Positions 1-12,338 are shown, counted from the first letter of the stretch. The stretch: 64,000 nucleotides of DNA from Sphagnum magellanicum (GCA_021904315.1 CM038912.1:18935061-18999060); one strand, 5' to 3'. Notes: generated by a model not told the origin, from the sequence alone. Translations and numbers: made by a program.

Positions 1-3000
1 TAACCTAGCCTAGCCCCCTATACATGAACATAGGTTGCAAGTATTAAAATTGAACCCCACACATCCATGATGATAGAATAAATCTTTAGCAATGGAGTAC
101 ACCCTCATAAACTTTACTAATGTTTGTTAAATTTTTATTTGACATTTTACATTGTATATAATATATTTATGTAAGTAAATAAGATACTAATTAAAAAATA
201 ATTAAGTAGGTAACTTAGTAGGTAAGAAGTGTATCAATCATCTAACTACCTTCCAATTGAATTAGTTCAACTTAGCTTGCCCACCCACCATAGTAGTTAG
301 CTTAAAATGACCTAGGTACTTAGTATGGTACTTAAGTAGGTAGCTAGCTACTATAGTAGGTACAATATAAGTAGGTACTTATTATGGTAGGTAGGATGTC
401 ATTTTTTTTGTTCAACATTTTTTTTGTTTACCCTTTTTGATAGAGAATCAAATGGGTCATCACTAGTCAAATTGATCAATCAATAACTACAATGTCCATT
501 AATATGGTGGACCTTTAGTCAAAACGAGTATTTCACTAGTCAAAAAGAACCACTTGGTCAACTTGAATAACTTGAAAAACCATGTTTTTTTACTAGTGAC
601 TCAATGTGACTCATTGAAGCGCTTAAAATCAAGCAACTGTAAACAAAATATCCAAATATCCAAACGTGTCAAGTCAATAAGATGAAATGATCATGAAAAA
701 AATCTTAATTTGAACATGATCCAATTTCCCACCCTCATTTTGAACATTCTTGGGACAAGTTTGTTGTTGGTGATTGGCTTTAATAAACCTTCAAGGTTGC
801 AAATCTAATTATGAAAATAATGAAATGTTGAAATTGAAAGTTGGGGAAACAAAACCCAAAAATCCAAGAAATTATCAAAATACATCCAAGGAATGAACAT
901 TTGTTCCCAGTTTTAATCACCAATTCATCATCCAAAGAGGATGATTATCTCAAAAAATGATTATTCATTTTTTTGGGTCCTAAACTAGGTTTCAAATTAC
1001 ATGTCTTTGAACCATTGTGTGACAATCACACATAGGAATGAAAAGTTTTCACGTGGGCATGGAAGGTTCCCATGTGGGGACATCATGTTCTTGATATGGG
1101 TATTTACCTTTATATTGGCAAGATTTCACTAGAAAATGAAACTAAAATTTAGAGATTAAAATTTAGCAATTGGAATTGTCAAAAGTGAAAAATAAATACA
1201 AATAACCAAAATTTTAGATTTGATTTACAATGTTTACCCAAAAATATAAATGAATAATTAAAGATTTGTACATCAATCTAGCTTACATAGCCATGTTTAA
1301 TTAAAATTTCTTATAATTTATAGCTAATTTTTTTACATCAAATTTTATAGATGATCACGATTTCCTTACAAACAAAATTAAAAAAAAAAAACATTGTTGA
1401 TGTCACATGGTCATTTGATGATGTAAAGTTCCCATTCAATGACATCATGTTTTCGTTTGAAAACATCATATTCCCATTTGATCAAGGTAGCCCTTATATG
1501 GGAATGTAACATTCATAATGTCAAATGGAATGCCATACGTTTGCCATGTCAGCACTGTGTCATACCACACCACATCAATATCATGCCACATCAATGCCAA
1601 TTTAGATTTGAGGAAAATTTAATGTAAATGGGCCTCTTGTCATATAGTTTGAGAATTTTATACTTTTATATGTTTTCAAGCTTTTGGTTTTGTGTTAATT
1701 AAATCTTAAGTTCAAAAACCTTCTTATACATTGTATTTGAAATAAGCTTGTGTTTATGATAATAAAAATAAACGAGTTATATTTTGTAATTGAAATGCAA
1801 AGTAATGTTTGTTTTGAGTAGTTTTGCCACATGCAACTACAACACAAAAGGATAGAAAGAAAAAGTCAAATGGAAAAATTAACAAAAAAAAAAAAAAACA
1901 CTTGAATTGAAGAAGGCAAGAGATAACTTTTGCCATTTGACCTTGGGGACGTCCTTTCCATTGTGATAAATCATAACAACATTGAGTAAGTAGTTGTACT
2001 TTGAATGCTAATTAATAAGAGATCACAATCTATGATTGGAAACACATTGTTAAACATCCTTAAAATATGTGTGATAATGTTCAATAATATTTTAAAAGTA
2101 TTTTTTTGAAAGCTTTAAAGCACATGGATTCACTATTGTGTTTGTCATACAACATTTTTTTCAACCAAGCTTTGAATTTACAAAATGTGAAATGGAAGTA
2201 TGATGAAAAGTATGACAATGCCATAAATTGCATGAAGTCAAGAACTCCACTTTTTAACTAATAGTTGAAAATTGTTCAATTGTTGAAGAATTCCATGTTT
2301 GTACCCATGTGAAGAAGAAGGTATGAAGTATGAACTTTAATTTCACAAGTTGAAATGTGATTAGTTTTGATGGTGTTTGACATTAAACATTGAAAGTCTT
2401 TCAAAGGATGTGATCCAATTTGACATTTTAAGTGACTTTTGTGATGGGAAACCTCTTTTGGCTTGACTAACTATTCATAGCTTCAATAATAATAAGTATA
2501 AAGAATCAATCAAAAACTAGTTCTACAATAAACATCCAAATAAGGTTGTTTGAATGCGTGGGATTTTAGAAAAAGGAGAGAAAGAAATATTTTCAATCGA
2601 AAAGTTCAAATTTTTTAATATCATTTTTTGTGTTAGAAAGGACCTTAAAAACTCGTTTTAATTTCTTTTTCAAACAATCAACATAAAAATAAGATGTACC
2701 CAAATGATTCCAAGTTTGGTTAGTTGTAACAAAGAAAAAAACGGGGAATGATATGGGCTTTTACAAATTTCCAACATTTTTCATCAAGTTCACCTCATAT
2801 ATAGTGAAAAATTGAGTGCAAAAAAAACCTATGAAAAAATCATAGAATTTCTTTCCACATAATTTCCATGTCAATATTTCCCTATTTAGGAGGACCTTTA
2901 AATATAAGGGGGGCATATCTTACTTTTCTTTGACCCTTCAATGCTTTAGAGAAATTTATCACCATGTTGCATTGGAGGGTCATGGTGGGGATTGGGGGAA

Positions 3001-3140
3001 ACACTAGCATAGTTAGTTATAAAAAATTAAACCCTAAAAAATTAGCCCAATAAGTACATCTTATGTTTGTGTGAAAAGTGCTTCTGACTTTTGTTAAATT
3101 GTCAAATGAGGTGCTTCAAATTTGAAGCCTCCAACAAAAA
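1..3140. other. AT-rich spacer, no gene seen
   Basis: No open frame here is long or protein-like enough to call. The DNA is AT-rich with many short A and T runs. The only organised parts are the TAGGTA-rich stretch near 195-400 and scattered poly-A. I see no RNA gene and no clear transposon ends. Confidence 0.6.
195..405. repeat. Degenerate TAGGTA-rich simple repeat
   Basis: The motif TAGGTA recurs at least seven times, mixed with TAGCTA and TATGGTA variants. Spacing is irregular, so this is a degraded simple repeat and not a clean tandem array. Confidence 0.6.
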
Positions 3141-3639
3141 TCCTTAGAGCAACTCCAACTACACTCTACACAACATGTTCTCAATGAAGGTTGGTAAAAA
3201 CTTGTTTGAAAAGCTTAACAAGGGGTGTGTCACACCGTGGCCTTGCCCATTTACATTATTAAAAAAACATCTTAAGGCAAAAGAAGAATTATGGAAACTC
3301 AAATATTTCACCATGCAAAAATATAATGTTCCAAAAATCCTCTAAAAGAAACCAAAATCCTTCAAGATATTATAACTCTATAACTTAATCTCGCAAGTTT
3401 CAACACAAGCCAAAACACCATCTTTCAAAAATCCTCATATAAAAAAAATAGACCTATTTTACCTTGGGGGCCAAAATCCATTAAGCTCCGACTATACTCT
3501 ATAATGAATCTAAGAACACAATATCACTCAAGGCAAGGCCAATAAAAATTGGCTTTTGCTCAACAATTTTGCTCAATATGTTGGAACTTGGCAAAAAAAT
3601 CATTGCGAAGTCATTGTAACATTTAGGCTTGATTGGTCA

Positions 3640-3775
3640 GACATAATGATTGGTTCAGGTGGTTTGCTATTAGCAAGTTTCGACCTGTTCTTAACACACC
3701 TGATCTTGATTGATTTGATATATCGATGATGATCGGTCCAGGTGGTTTGCTATTAGCAAGTTCCAAACCTTTTAC
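3640..3775. repeat. Two-copy repeat related to the interior of the 19.4 kb MITE
   Basis: A core reading GGTTTGCTATTAGCAAG appears at 3661 and again at 3742, 81 bases apart, each preceded by GGTYCAGGT. The reverse complement of most of this core (through the CTATTAG portion) lies at about 19517-19550 inside the MITE at 19387-19775. This block is probably a remnant of the same repeat family. Confidence 0.55.
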
Positions 3776-4955
3776 AATCCCAGTTTCATGTTTCCATCGG
3801 GCTTGTGAAAATGAAAATAAGTAGTCTTGAATTGTGCGAAATATTGTTGTTTGGCCAAATGTCGAGTATGGGTGGGGTGGGGCTGCTGCTCTTTGTGACT
3901 GGCACATCATGTTGTATATATCTCCAAGAGGAATTTTTTGGCTATTGTGAAATTTTTGATTTTTGATTTTTTTTGGTAATTTGAAACATTTGCCAAAAAA
4001 GTTTTTTTTTAAATCTAAATTTGTTTCCAAATTTTTTATTCATGGTTCAAGTAGGTAGCCAAAAATGTACAAGGATTTTTTCCTTTCACATTTTAATAGC
4101 CAAATTTAGCTAAATTGGTTTATGGATGATTGCCATCTTTACTACATTTTCAACAAAAGAAAATTTAAAAATTGGTTCAATGAACCGGGAGTTCCATTTT
4201 TTTAATGATTTGATGGAACATTTCATATTTTAACTATTGCACCATCACAACAAATTTTGCTTAGAAAATGGACTATGGTTTTTTTTTCTTTTTTCTTTCC
4301 TTTCTTTTTTGTGAGGACACAAATTTTGCTTGGTTTTTCTTCTGAAAAAATGGGTGCACATAATGGCATTATTTTTTCTATAAATTTTTTAAAAAACTAG
4401 AAACTTGAAATTGAAGTGATTTTTTTTGAGGTTTTCAATTGCTAGGAGTGATTTTTTTTTAAAAAGAGAAAAAGAAAAAGAAAAAAGGAGGATATCCTTT
4501 CCCAATATTTCCCTTTCTCTGAAAAAAAGAAAATGGCCTAATTTCGAGGAAAAAAAATTAATTAATTATTTTTCCCACCACATTTGGACTCTACTTTTAT
4601 AGTTAGGTAGCCGATTTTTTCACTAGTAGGTTTACAGGTTCTAAAAACCTATCGCCATTTAATGCTAAATCCCTCTTGGGATGCTAGCCAATGCAAAATT
4701 TAAAAAATAGAAAAAAATAGAAAAAAGAAAACACACACACACGTACAGGTCACACATGAGTTATAGCCATATTTGGCTAAATGATCATCACCACTTTGGC
4801 TACAAAAAAATCCTAATCTTTTAATAAAAAATTTAGAAAATTTAATTTTTTTGAAAATTAAAAAAATTTGTACTACATAATAATAATAATAATAATAGCT
4901 ACCTAGTTTTCTTCCTTTTGAGTCAGATCCCCAAAAGTTCCCACCCTTTTTTCCC
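3776..4955. other. AT-rich spacer with microsatellites
   Basis: No gene seen. There is a short (AC)n run near 4729-4742 and an (AAT)n run near 4878-4897, plus long A and T homopolymers. From about 4900 the base composition rises toward the transcribed region that follows. Confidence 0.5.
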
Positions 4956-5455
4956 ACCCATTTTGGCCTGGCACCATGTATGTGTACACATGGCTATGGA
5001 GAGGTCGAGGTGGGTACATTTTTCTTCTGCAAAGGAAGAGAAGAGAAGACACGAGAGAAGAGAAGAGAGAAGAGAGAGAGAGTTAATAGCTAAGTGCAAA
5101 TGCTGAAGATGTTTTTGGCAACTTCTTTGAGGAAGGGCCCAAAATCAAACACACGCACACGAACACGCCCCACTCACTGGACTTGGTGAACTACTACGGA
5201 CCCCCACATCCCCACCCCCTCGTGTGGGCGTTCTTCCCAAACGACTAACGCTGGCAAGCAAGTAAGCCTGGCTACTCCTTCGTTTCCTTGCGCTTTTTTG
5301 CGTTGTGCCGAGGAAGAAGAAGAAGAAGAAGAAGAAGAAGAAGAACATCTGTGAGAAACAAAGTTTTGGGAGCAAACACCAAAAACAAAAAAACAACAAC
5401 TATTGCACAATACTACTTACCGACAAACGACGACCAAGACGACGACGACGACGAC
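4956..5455 (+). promoter_or_regulatory. Probable promoter and first leader exon of the AT-hook gene
   Basis: GA-rich sequence at about 5030-5090 and a purine-rich leader with (GAA)11 at 5313-5345 precede a run of ACGACG ending at a good splice donor (GACGACG then GTAGGTC) at about 5455. This is the usual look of a plant core promoter and untranslated first exon. The start of transcription cannot be placed from sequence; assignment to the gene at 8942 rests on strand, position and the composition shift. Confidence 0.45.
5313..5345 (+). repeat. (GAA)11 microsatellite in the leader
   Basis: Eleven perfect GAA units lie in the predicted first leader exon. The complementary (TTC)8 tract at 5931-5954 is on the same strand about 590 bases downstream. 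Confidence 0.9.
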
Positions 5456-8400
5456 GGTAGGTCCCTCTCTGTGTCTCTCTCTGTGTTCCTTTTTTTCTGT
5501 TTTTTTTCGTTATAATTTGTTTTGTTTTTGTTTTTTCAAACTTTTGGTCATGTTTCTGGTTCGCCATCTTCAGCCGCTTGTTGCTTCAGTTTTCATAAAT
5601 GGAAATGCACTCTTTTTCCTTTTTTTTTCCTGTATACAACGGGAGTTTTTTTTTTTTTTTGGTTTCAAATGTTTCTCCGTGCTCTGCCTTTTTCTTCTTT
5701 TTTGTCTTTGAAATGTTGTGCGTTTTTCAGAGTGTTTTTTCACAACATTTTTCAGAGTGTTTTTTTCCCTTTTTTTTTTTTTTCCCGGTGTTTTTGAAGG
5801 TTTTTGGAATGTTTCATTTTGAGGTTTTCTGTGGTGTTTTTTTTCCCGGCGGGGTGTTATTTGGCTGCGAGTAGCTCTGGAACCAAAACGAAAAGAAAGC
5901 GAAGCTTTTGTTCTGGTTTTATGCTTTTGATTCTTCTTCTTCTTCTTCTTCTTCTTTGGTTTGTTTTCTTGTACAGTGCAAGCTTTTGTTTCTGTACATT
6001 GCATTTGTTGTGCAGTCGCGAAAGGAAAACGAAGCTCTCTTTTTTTTGGGGGGGAGGCTTCAAAATGCATGATACTCTGTTGATCATTGTTGAGGCTATG
6101 CTCAAGAGTATGTCGCGGCTTTGTTTTCCTCTTCAGGCAGGCGGTTTAAAGCACTTTCTTTCCCTGAGTGTTCAGGTTGTTGTTTTGTATATTGTCGAGC
6201 TTCGAGATGATGTTCGACATAAACGCGCAGTAGTCTTTGTTTGAAGTTCAGTAAGAACACGAAGCATTGTTAGTGTTGTTGTTGTTGTTTCGTATGTTGT
6301 CGGGCTTGGAGATGATACTTCACACAAACACGCAGTATTCTTTGTTTGAAGCTAAGTAAGAACACGAAGCATTGTTAGTCTTGTTGTTGTTGTTGTTGTT
6401 GTTTTGTATGTTGTCGGGTTCGGAGATGATACTTCACACAAACACGCAGTATTCTTTGTTTGAAGTTCAGTACCAAAACAAAGCATTGTTAGTCTTGTTG
6501 TTGTTTTTCATGTTCTCGAGCTTGGCGATGATATTTGACACAAACGCAGTATTCTTTGCTTGAAGTGAAAGTAAGAACACAAGGCATTGTTAGTGTTGTT
6601 GTCGTTTTGTACGTCCTCGAGCCTGGCGATGATATCTGACACAAAACACGCAGTATTCTTCGCTTCAAGTGGAGTAAGAACACAAAGCATTGTTAGTGTT
6701 GTCGTTGTCGTTGTTTCGTATGTTCTCGAGCTTGGGGATGATATTTGACTCAAGCACGCAGTATTCTTTCTTTGAAGTGAAGTATGAACATGAAGCATTT
6801 GTTAGTGTTGAACAACTTGTGTGCTTCATCAAGCTTTTCCTGAAGAGTTTTTTTTTTTGCCCCCTTCCTTTGTGTTTTGTTTTTGGCGGTGCATGTCTAT
6901 CTGCATAGTGCTTGTCTTTGTTTACTGTGTGTCGATTTGTTGCAATACGCTCTAGTCTGCAGCTCTCGTCGTCGGAAGACGGTTGGGGGATGTAGAACAG
7001 GCTGTTCGCGGTACCTATTGTGTGCATCGAGCGGAGACTTTTGCTTGAAGGCGAACGGTGCTTTGGCAGCAACCTTACCAACATGCGTCACTTGCTTCTC
7101 ACTGGCAACAGGCTTTCGAGTAAGCTTTGTTTTGGAGAGTCCGCACTTCGCAGTTTTCTCGGAGTCTTTTGCGTCTGTTGCTCATATTGCATGAAACAGA
7201 TCTATTTCTGCAGAGAATATTACCAGTAACTTTCCAGGCAAGAAGATTTGATATGTACCGTTGCCTTCTTGGGCTCCGCCGGCCAAGCCGTTGTTCTCTC
7301 TAGTCCGCCTCCTGGTAGAGTGCCTCCTTCAGACTACCGTAGTAGGCTATTTTTGCTTTTGGAGCCGTCTGCCCTCAGCCTTCCCTGGTTTTTTTTCGCC
7401 CACCCATCATCTCGCATTGACGTGTTTTGCCAGCTTCTGCTGGGTCCCAGCATTTGTATGCATTAGGTTGCAAGTCTTTCTTCTGTAATAAGCAGCACCT
7501 CCTCAACCTACAAAAGGCAAATGTAAGAAAATTGGCTTCAGGGGAAAAGGGGCAATGAACTGATGCAGGTTGTTCTCATGCAACTGCATTGATGTTCAGA
7601 CTGGCAGATTCATGAGCATGGACATGCAGATGTTTGGACCAATGCACTGTACTAGGAGCAGACATTTGACAAGTGTGGGTGCTTTCCCTTTGAAGGATAA
7701 GCATGTGTATACCAAAAGTTTAGAGATCAGAAGCTTGATGCTTTTTTTTTACAATGCCGCAATTGTCATTTTGTCTGTAATGGTTGTGAATCACTTGTTT
7801 TGCTTCCATTCTTTGGATTATATATTTTTCTCAGGGTTTGCCTCTACTACAAGCACAAGTGTTTGTATGTGATGCTTCCGAACTGATGTATACAAGCATG
7901 CTTTCAAGCAATATCCCAAAAGACTTTGATTATGAAGTAACTGTTGGATGTGACAGTTCCATCAGTTGAGGGCTTTGTTATCTTTTAAGTGGATCTGTCA
8001 CAGACATGGCCTTGGGGGGCTCCTCTAAAGGGAAAGAAAGTTCTTTACTTGGAAGACTATTCTTTGGAATGGGCTGTGGATAGTGAAGTTTCAGTGGCTC
8101 TGGGTTGTCATTTCTGTGCTTGTTTCGCTTGTTTCTGCAGGAATTTGTTTGTTGGATAGTTTTGACTAAACTTGGTTATGCTGCAATACTAAAATAGAAC
8201 TTCTGGCAGCAATGTTTGATCCTGAGCACCATGTATCAACATGTGCTACCTATGGCAGCTGGAGTGCTTTTATTACTTGGAGTGTGCCAGAAACTTTGGC
8301 GGGTTCCCCTACTGTCAGTTATTCAATATCTGACCTGGAAGATGGATTCTTGTGTCTCTCCCCAACTTCTAGTCTGCAAGTAGTGAGAAAGTCTCATATG

Positions 8401-8941
8401 TAAGTCGATCAGTGATTGCAGATGGGATTTTGGAGTTCACTGAAACAAGCAGAGGAGGATACGACATGAGGATCCTGATGGAATTGAAAGTGATTATTTC
8501 TCAAACATCCTCCTCTGTAAGCCACATTCTGTTCTGGTGATCTTCTGCTGGTGTTTGACATTCAACTGTGTTGCATTTGCTTGGCTTGCTGTACTCAATT
8601 TTGGAAAGAAAATGGAAGCTTGTTGGGCTAAACAGCTTTCTGGGGTGAAGTTAGTGCCGCTATTACCTGGCAGGTAAGGGTTAACAGAAGGTAGGTCAAG
8701 AGTGCAACCCCTCTAGTATTCATTTGACAGTGCTCATAGTGTTCTGATGTTGACTGGGAGGCTATAGTAAATTGAACAGATGCAAAAAGTACTGGGGTGT
8801 ATTGTTTCCAAAAGAGGAAAGGCTCACGTGTTGTATTACTGTTGGTTTCCAGAGGGGCAGTTGCAGTTAAAACAAACTTGGCGACACTATTAGATGGTCT
8901 CCAAAGATTGAACAATTCAGGAAACCCCAGGTTCTTCACAC
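5456..8941 (+). other. Long leader intron(s) and untranslated region of the AT-hook gene
   Basis: The region starts T-rich (5470-5870), carries (TTC)8 at 5931-5954 and a six-copy minisatellite at 6165-6815, then becomes more balanced in composition from about 6900 to 8940. Several short frames in it (for example 7570-7872 and 8212-8403, both +) look like no family I know and would be upstream frames if retained in mRNA. A likely acceptor is the CCCCAG ending at about 8930, just before the coding exon. Further untranslated exons may exist. Confidence 0.4.
6165..6815 (+). repeat. Minisatellite, about six units of roughly 105 bp, in the leader
   Basis: Each unit carries GTAAGAACAC or a close variant, AAGCATTGTTAGTSTTG, a GTTG/GTCG stretch of variable length, CTCGAGCTTGG-like sequence, GATGATAYTTSACAC and ACGCAGTATTCTTTG. 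Unit starts are near 6249, 6355, 6469, 6569, 6672 and 6780, with a diverged partial unit from about 6165. Length variation is mostly in the GTT/GTC part. Divergence between units is moderate, so the array is not very recent. Confidence 0.85.
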
Positions 8942-9538
8942 ATGCAAACAAATTGTGAGATGGAGGCTGGTGTTAAATCTGTGCCACCTGCAAAACGGGG
9001 GCGTGGACGTCCTCGAAAAAGTGTGCTTGGAGGAGCAGAGGGTGGAGGAGATGGGGCCACACCTCAAAAGTCTGCAGAAGGTGGAACACCTCTGAAATCT
9101 GATGCCTCACTGAAGAAGAACAAGAAGAAAAAAAGTGAGGTGGCAAGTCCAGCCACTGTTGATGTGACGCTTGTGGGCCAGCAGGTGACTGGTGTACTGG
9201 ATGGGTCTTGTGATGTTGGTTACCTATTGAGTGTGAGGGTGGGGAACACTGATACTGTTCTTCGTGGTGTTGTTTTCCAACCGGGGTTGCCTCTGCCAAT
9301 ATCCAAGTTGAATGATGTTGCACCAACAGTCATGCATGTGAAGAGAGATGAGACAATTCTTCCACCTGTGGCACCTGCAGCTGCTCTAGTTATGCCTGCT
9401 GTGCCTAGCATCTCAACAGTGCCTGGACCTGCTGCAATGGCCATACCAGGGATTGTACCATCTACTTCCATTTTACCAGCTCCATTTCAACGAGTATACA
9501 AAGAGTCAATCCAGAATCATTCTCCTCAACCAGTGTAA
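8942..9538 (+). CDS. AT-hook DNA-binding protein with LRGVVF module
   Basis: The frame encodes 198 residues in one exon. Residues 18-26 (KRGRGRPRK) are a canonical AT-hook with the GRP core, which binds the minor groove of AT-rich DNA, so a nuclear chromatin role is expected. A lysine-rich stretch at 58-64 could serve as a nuclear localisation signal. Residues about 81-115 form a conserved-looking block containing GYLLSVRVGNTDTVLRGVVF; I recall the same block in small plant AT-hook proteins of unknown function. The rest is proline/alanine-rich and probably disordered. It is not an AHL protein, since the PPC domain is missing. The first ATG is at 8942; an in-frame ATG at 8960 has better context (G at -3, G at +4) and would give 192 residues. 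The upstream leader is long and repeat-bearing. Confidence 0.8.
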   Translation: MQTNCEMEAGVKSVPPAKRGRGRPRKSVLGGAEGGGDGATPQKSAEGGTPLKSDASLKKNKKKKSEVASPATVDVTLVGQQVTGVLDGSCDVGYLLSVRVGNTDTVLRGVVFQPGLPLPISKLNDVAPTVMHVKRDETILPPVAPAAALVMPAVPSISTVPGPAAMAIPGIVPSTSILPAPFQRVYKESIQNHSPQPV

Positions 9539-10640
9539 TCTACACACTCGATTATATTGGAGTTTACGTATCAATATGCAGTCAGGAGCATGATGTGAAT
9601 GATACTGCCATGCGCAGCTGTTGCACAACTTGTAAGTGGAGGGTATGTGTGATTCTCTATTGGATAAAGAGTTCCAACTGGGTGAAACATTTGTGCAATT
9701 CAATCCCTTTTTTTTTGAAATTCTGTCAAATTGTGTTTGGGAAGCAACAGAGATGTGATGTGGTTGTCATCATTGCATGCTGACGATCATGGATGTGTGG
9801 TTTCAAGAATGGCAGTGGTGCAATTCAGTAAGCTTGGAGGCAGAGAGGGGAGGGGGTTACTCTTTCATCATCTTTACATCTAGAAAGTTCTGCTTTAGCA
9901 GTAAGTGACTCTAGGAAGCAAAGGATCATAACTTGCTTTGCTAATCAGATGCAGGACTTGTTCTCCTGTTGTTGCAGCTTCAGCATTGCTCATCATCTGT
10001 CCGTGGTTGAGAACCAGCTGCCTCAACTTAGGGAATTGGGGGTTTTAGAGTTTTGTCCTCAAAGTGAACCCTTTTTTTTTTTTTGGTGATATGTGATTTT
10101 GGACCTTGAAGGTGCCAGCAAGTGTGCTCAAGTTTCCTTTCATGTGGTATATACTGTGTTTTGACAGTAGTGACATATGGATGATAATTTGAGTAAATCT
10201 TTGCTTTGATGTGCAGCTGTATTCTCTTCCTAGTGCGAGAGGCCCATAGATCTTTTGCGGTTTTCTTTACTGACTTTCTGCCCATCAGTGAGGGAGAACT
10301 AGGGGAATGATGCATTTTGGTCCAACACTTGGGAGGAATGTTCACCAGGTGTTACTCTGGAACTGTGAGTTCATTTTTTGTGAGAAAACTTACATGGAAC
10401 ATTTTCTGCTTTCATTGTTGCTGGTTTGAACTTTGCCATAAGGGGCAGTGTTATGTGAACTGTATGTATATGAACCATGAATGGAACCTGATACTCGATA
10501 TCTCCCTGAGCGCCCACCAGAATAGACATTTGAGAATTCAGGTACTAATAATTGCTTTTGATGGAATTCCACCTTTCTGATGCTTGAACAAGTGCTTCAT
10601 AGATACGAGAAGAAAGGATGTACCATAATTGTATGTAACA
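9539..10640 (+). other. 3' region of the AT-hook gene
   Basis: Composition stays like that of the transcribed region to about 10600, then drops to AT-rich spacer. The stretch probably holds the 3' UTR, perhaps with an intron. No protein-like frame of note is seen and the poly(A) site cannot be fixed. Confidence 0.35.
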
Positions 10641-11420
10641 ATCCACAACATCTTTCGAGAACCACCTCAAAAAACATGAGTTCTGTGTTTTGTGGTGCAT
10701 CCTAAACCTTCAATCTTCAATTCTTGGGCTATTTAAATGGAAAAGACATTCATGCATGAGGTTTTCCCCCGTTTCAAAGTTGTTTGGCCACGTTTGAGAA
10801 CAAACCTAGTTAGGATACTACATCTTGCCTTTGCTAATACAACATAACCCCTAAAGTTCCCTTTAGAATCCCCTTCTTTTAGGTTTAAGGTTCTTGGTGC
10901 CCCAAAAGAAAAGCCAAATGCTCATTTAGTTTATACAAAGCCCAAAAACTTTCTTTGCTTTTCTTTCAAGAAACGTCATTTAAAACTTCATACAAGAGAA
11001 ATGTAGTGATTAATCAAAACTTTATTGATGCTTTTCATCACATGTGAAGTGCTGCAAGCCACTTTTTGTCTTGTTCCATCATTGAATTAAGTCTTGATGA
11101 GATTTGATAAGCTTTTTTTTAGGAGTTTTCAACAATGTTTTGAAACTAGATCTTCATAGTAAATAGAAAAACTAAGTGCTTCTTATGGTTCAACGAAAAG
11201 TGATCAAACACAAAATTTTGGCATCTTGGAAAGGATTTGAATAAAACCATCAACCAGTCGAGGTTAACTACTAGTACCTCAAGGGGCTTCACATGTGAGG
11301 TAATGCATCCCATTGTATTACATTGAAAGCATTGAAACCTAAAAGAGATTTGATGGCTTTTGGAAATAAAATGTTGTTTATGACTTATTGAGACTTTTGC
11401 ACATATGCATGAATTGAAAG
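10641..11420. other. AT-rich spacer
   Basis: No gene, RNA or clear repeat is seen. Confidence 0.5.
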
Positions 11421-12338
11421 TATATATATATATATATATATACTAGTGGGTACCCGTGACCTTCGGGCACTATGAAGTCCCCGGAAGTGAGTTGGGGGGG
11501 TGGGGGGGCAAGCAAAAAAAGACAAAATTATCAAATATATTTGGTTGGTTTTGAGTGTGTAGTCAAAGATATAGAAGCATGCTTACAATTGTTTACTTCA
11601 TTTCCGACTTTATAGCCAGTTTTGGCACAATCTTCTTTAGGAAGGTCGTCACATTTTTCTATGGAAGATCCCCACTGTGGTTACAAACAAAAAATCTTAG
11701 AAAAATAAAATAAAAAACAACACTTCTAGGGACGACTTGGGGTCTAGGGACAACTTGGGGTCGGTAGCTCTTGGCAACTACCTCCTTACTATGAGATAAA
11801 TTGCCACATGATTGTTTCCTTCATTCCATGGATGGATGACGGGACCCCCACCCCCAATAGAAAAGAGAAAAAATTTCTCCTTTTCCACCTCTCCCCAAAA
11901 CCCAAAAAAAGAGAAAAAATTGGCTGCATTGATTGCATACCGAGCCTTCCTCAGTGCCTGCCTGAAATTTTTATTATGGGCCAATACCCCTTCATAACCG
12001 GATGGATACCTATTGTGCTATAAATAGGGCAGAATGGGCAATTCTGTGAAAGAGTGGAGTTTTGCAATTTAAGAAGGGCCCGCACCTTCCCCCTCTTTGC
12101 CTTGGATGGATGGAGGGACGAATGGATGACGGGATGGACGATAGGACAGATGGATGGAAAGGACGACCACCCAAGGACGACAAAACCAGCAACACTATGG
12201 CCATGTCCAAAACCCAAAGCATTTTCTATCTTCCCCACGGATGATGGGACAGATGAGGACAGAGGACAAGACGGATGGATGGAAAGGACGAGCACTCAAG
12301 GACGACAAAACCAGCAATATTATATATATAGATATATA
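11421..12338. mobile_element. Possible non-autonomous element inserted in a (TA)n microsatellite
   Basis: A block of about 875 bp with much higher GC than its surroundings sits between (TA)11 at 11421-11442 and a second TA-rich run at 12317-12338. It opens with ACTAGTGGGTACCCGTGACC, which includes a small CCCG/CGGG hairpin. Its right part carries a duplicated segment of about 120 bp period (near 12141-12196 and 12262-12321, each ending in GACGACAAAACCAGCAA) rich in GGATG. I see no terminal inverted repeat and no coding capacity. Insertion into (TA)n recalls the rice Micron elements; class assignment is a guess. Confidence 0.4.

Noticed and set aside
5145-6105. Many frames rich in Lys, Arg, Ser or Phe on both strands near 5.1-6.1 kb
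   Set aside because: They come from GAA, TTC and poly-T runs in the leader and change reading frame freely without conserved motifs.
6489-6798. Minus-strand frames with an internal protein repeat (ISSPSSRTYE-like)
   Set aside because: The apparent protein repeat only reflects the 105-bp DNA minisatellite; unit lengths are not multiples of three, so no stable protein repeat exists.
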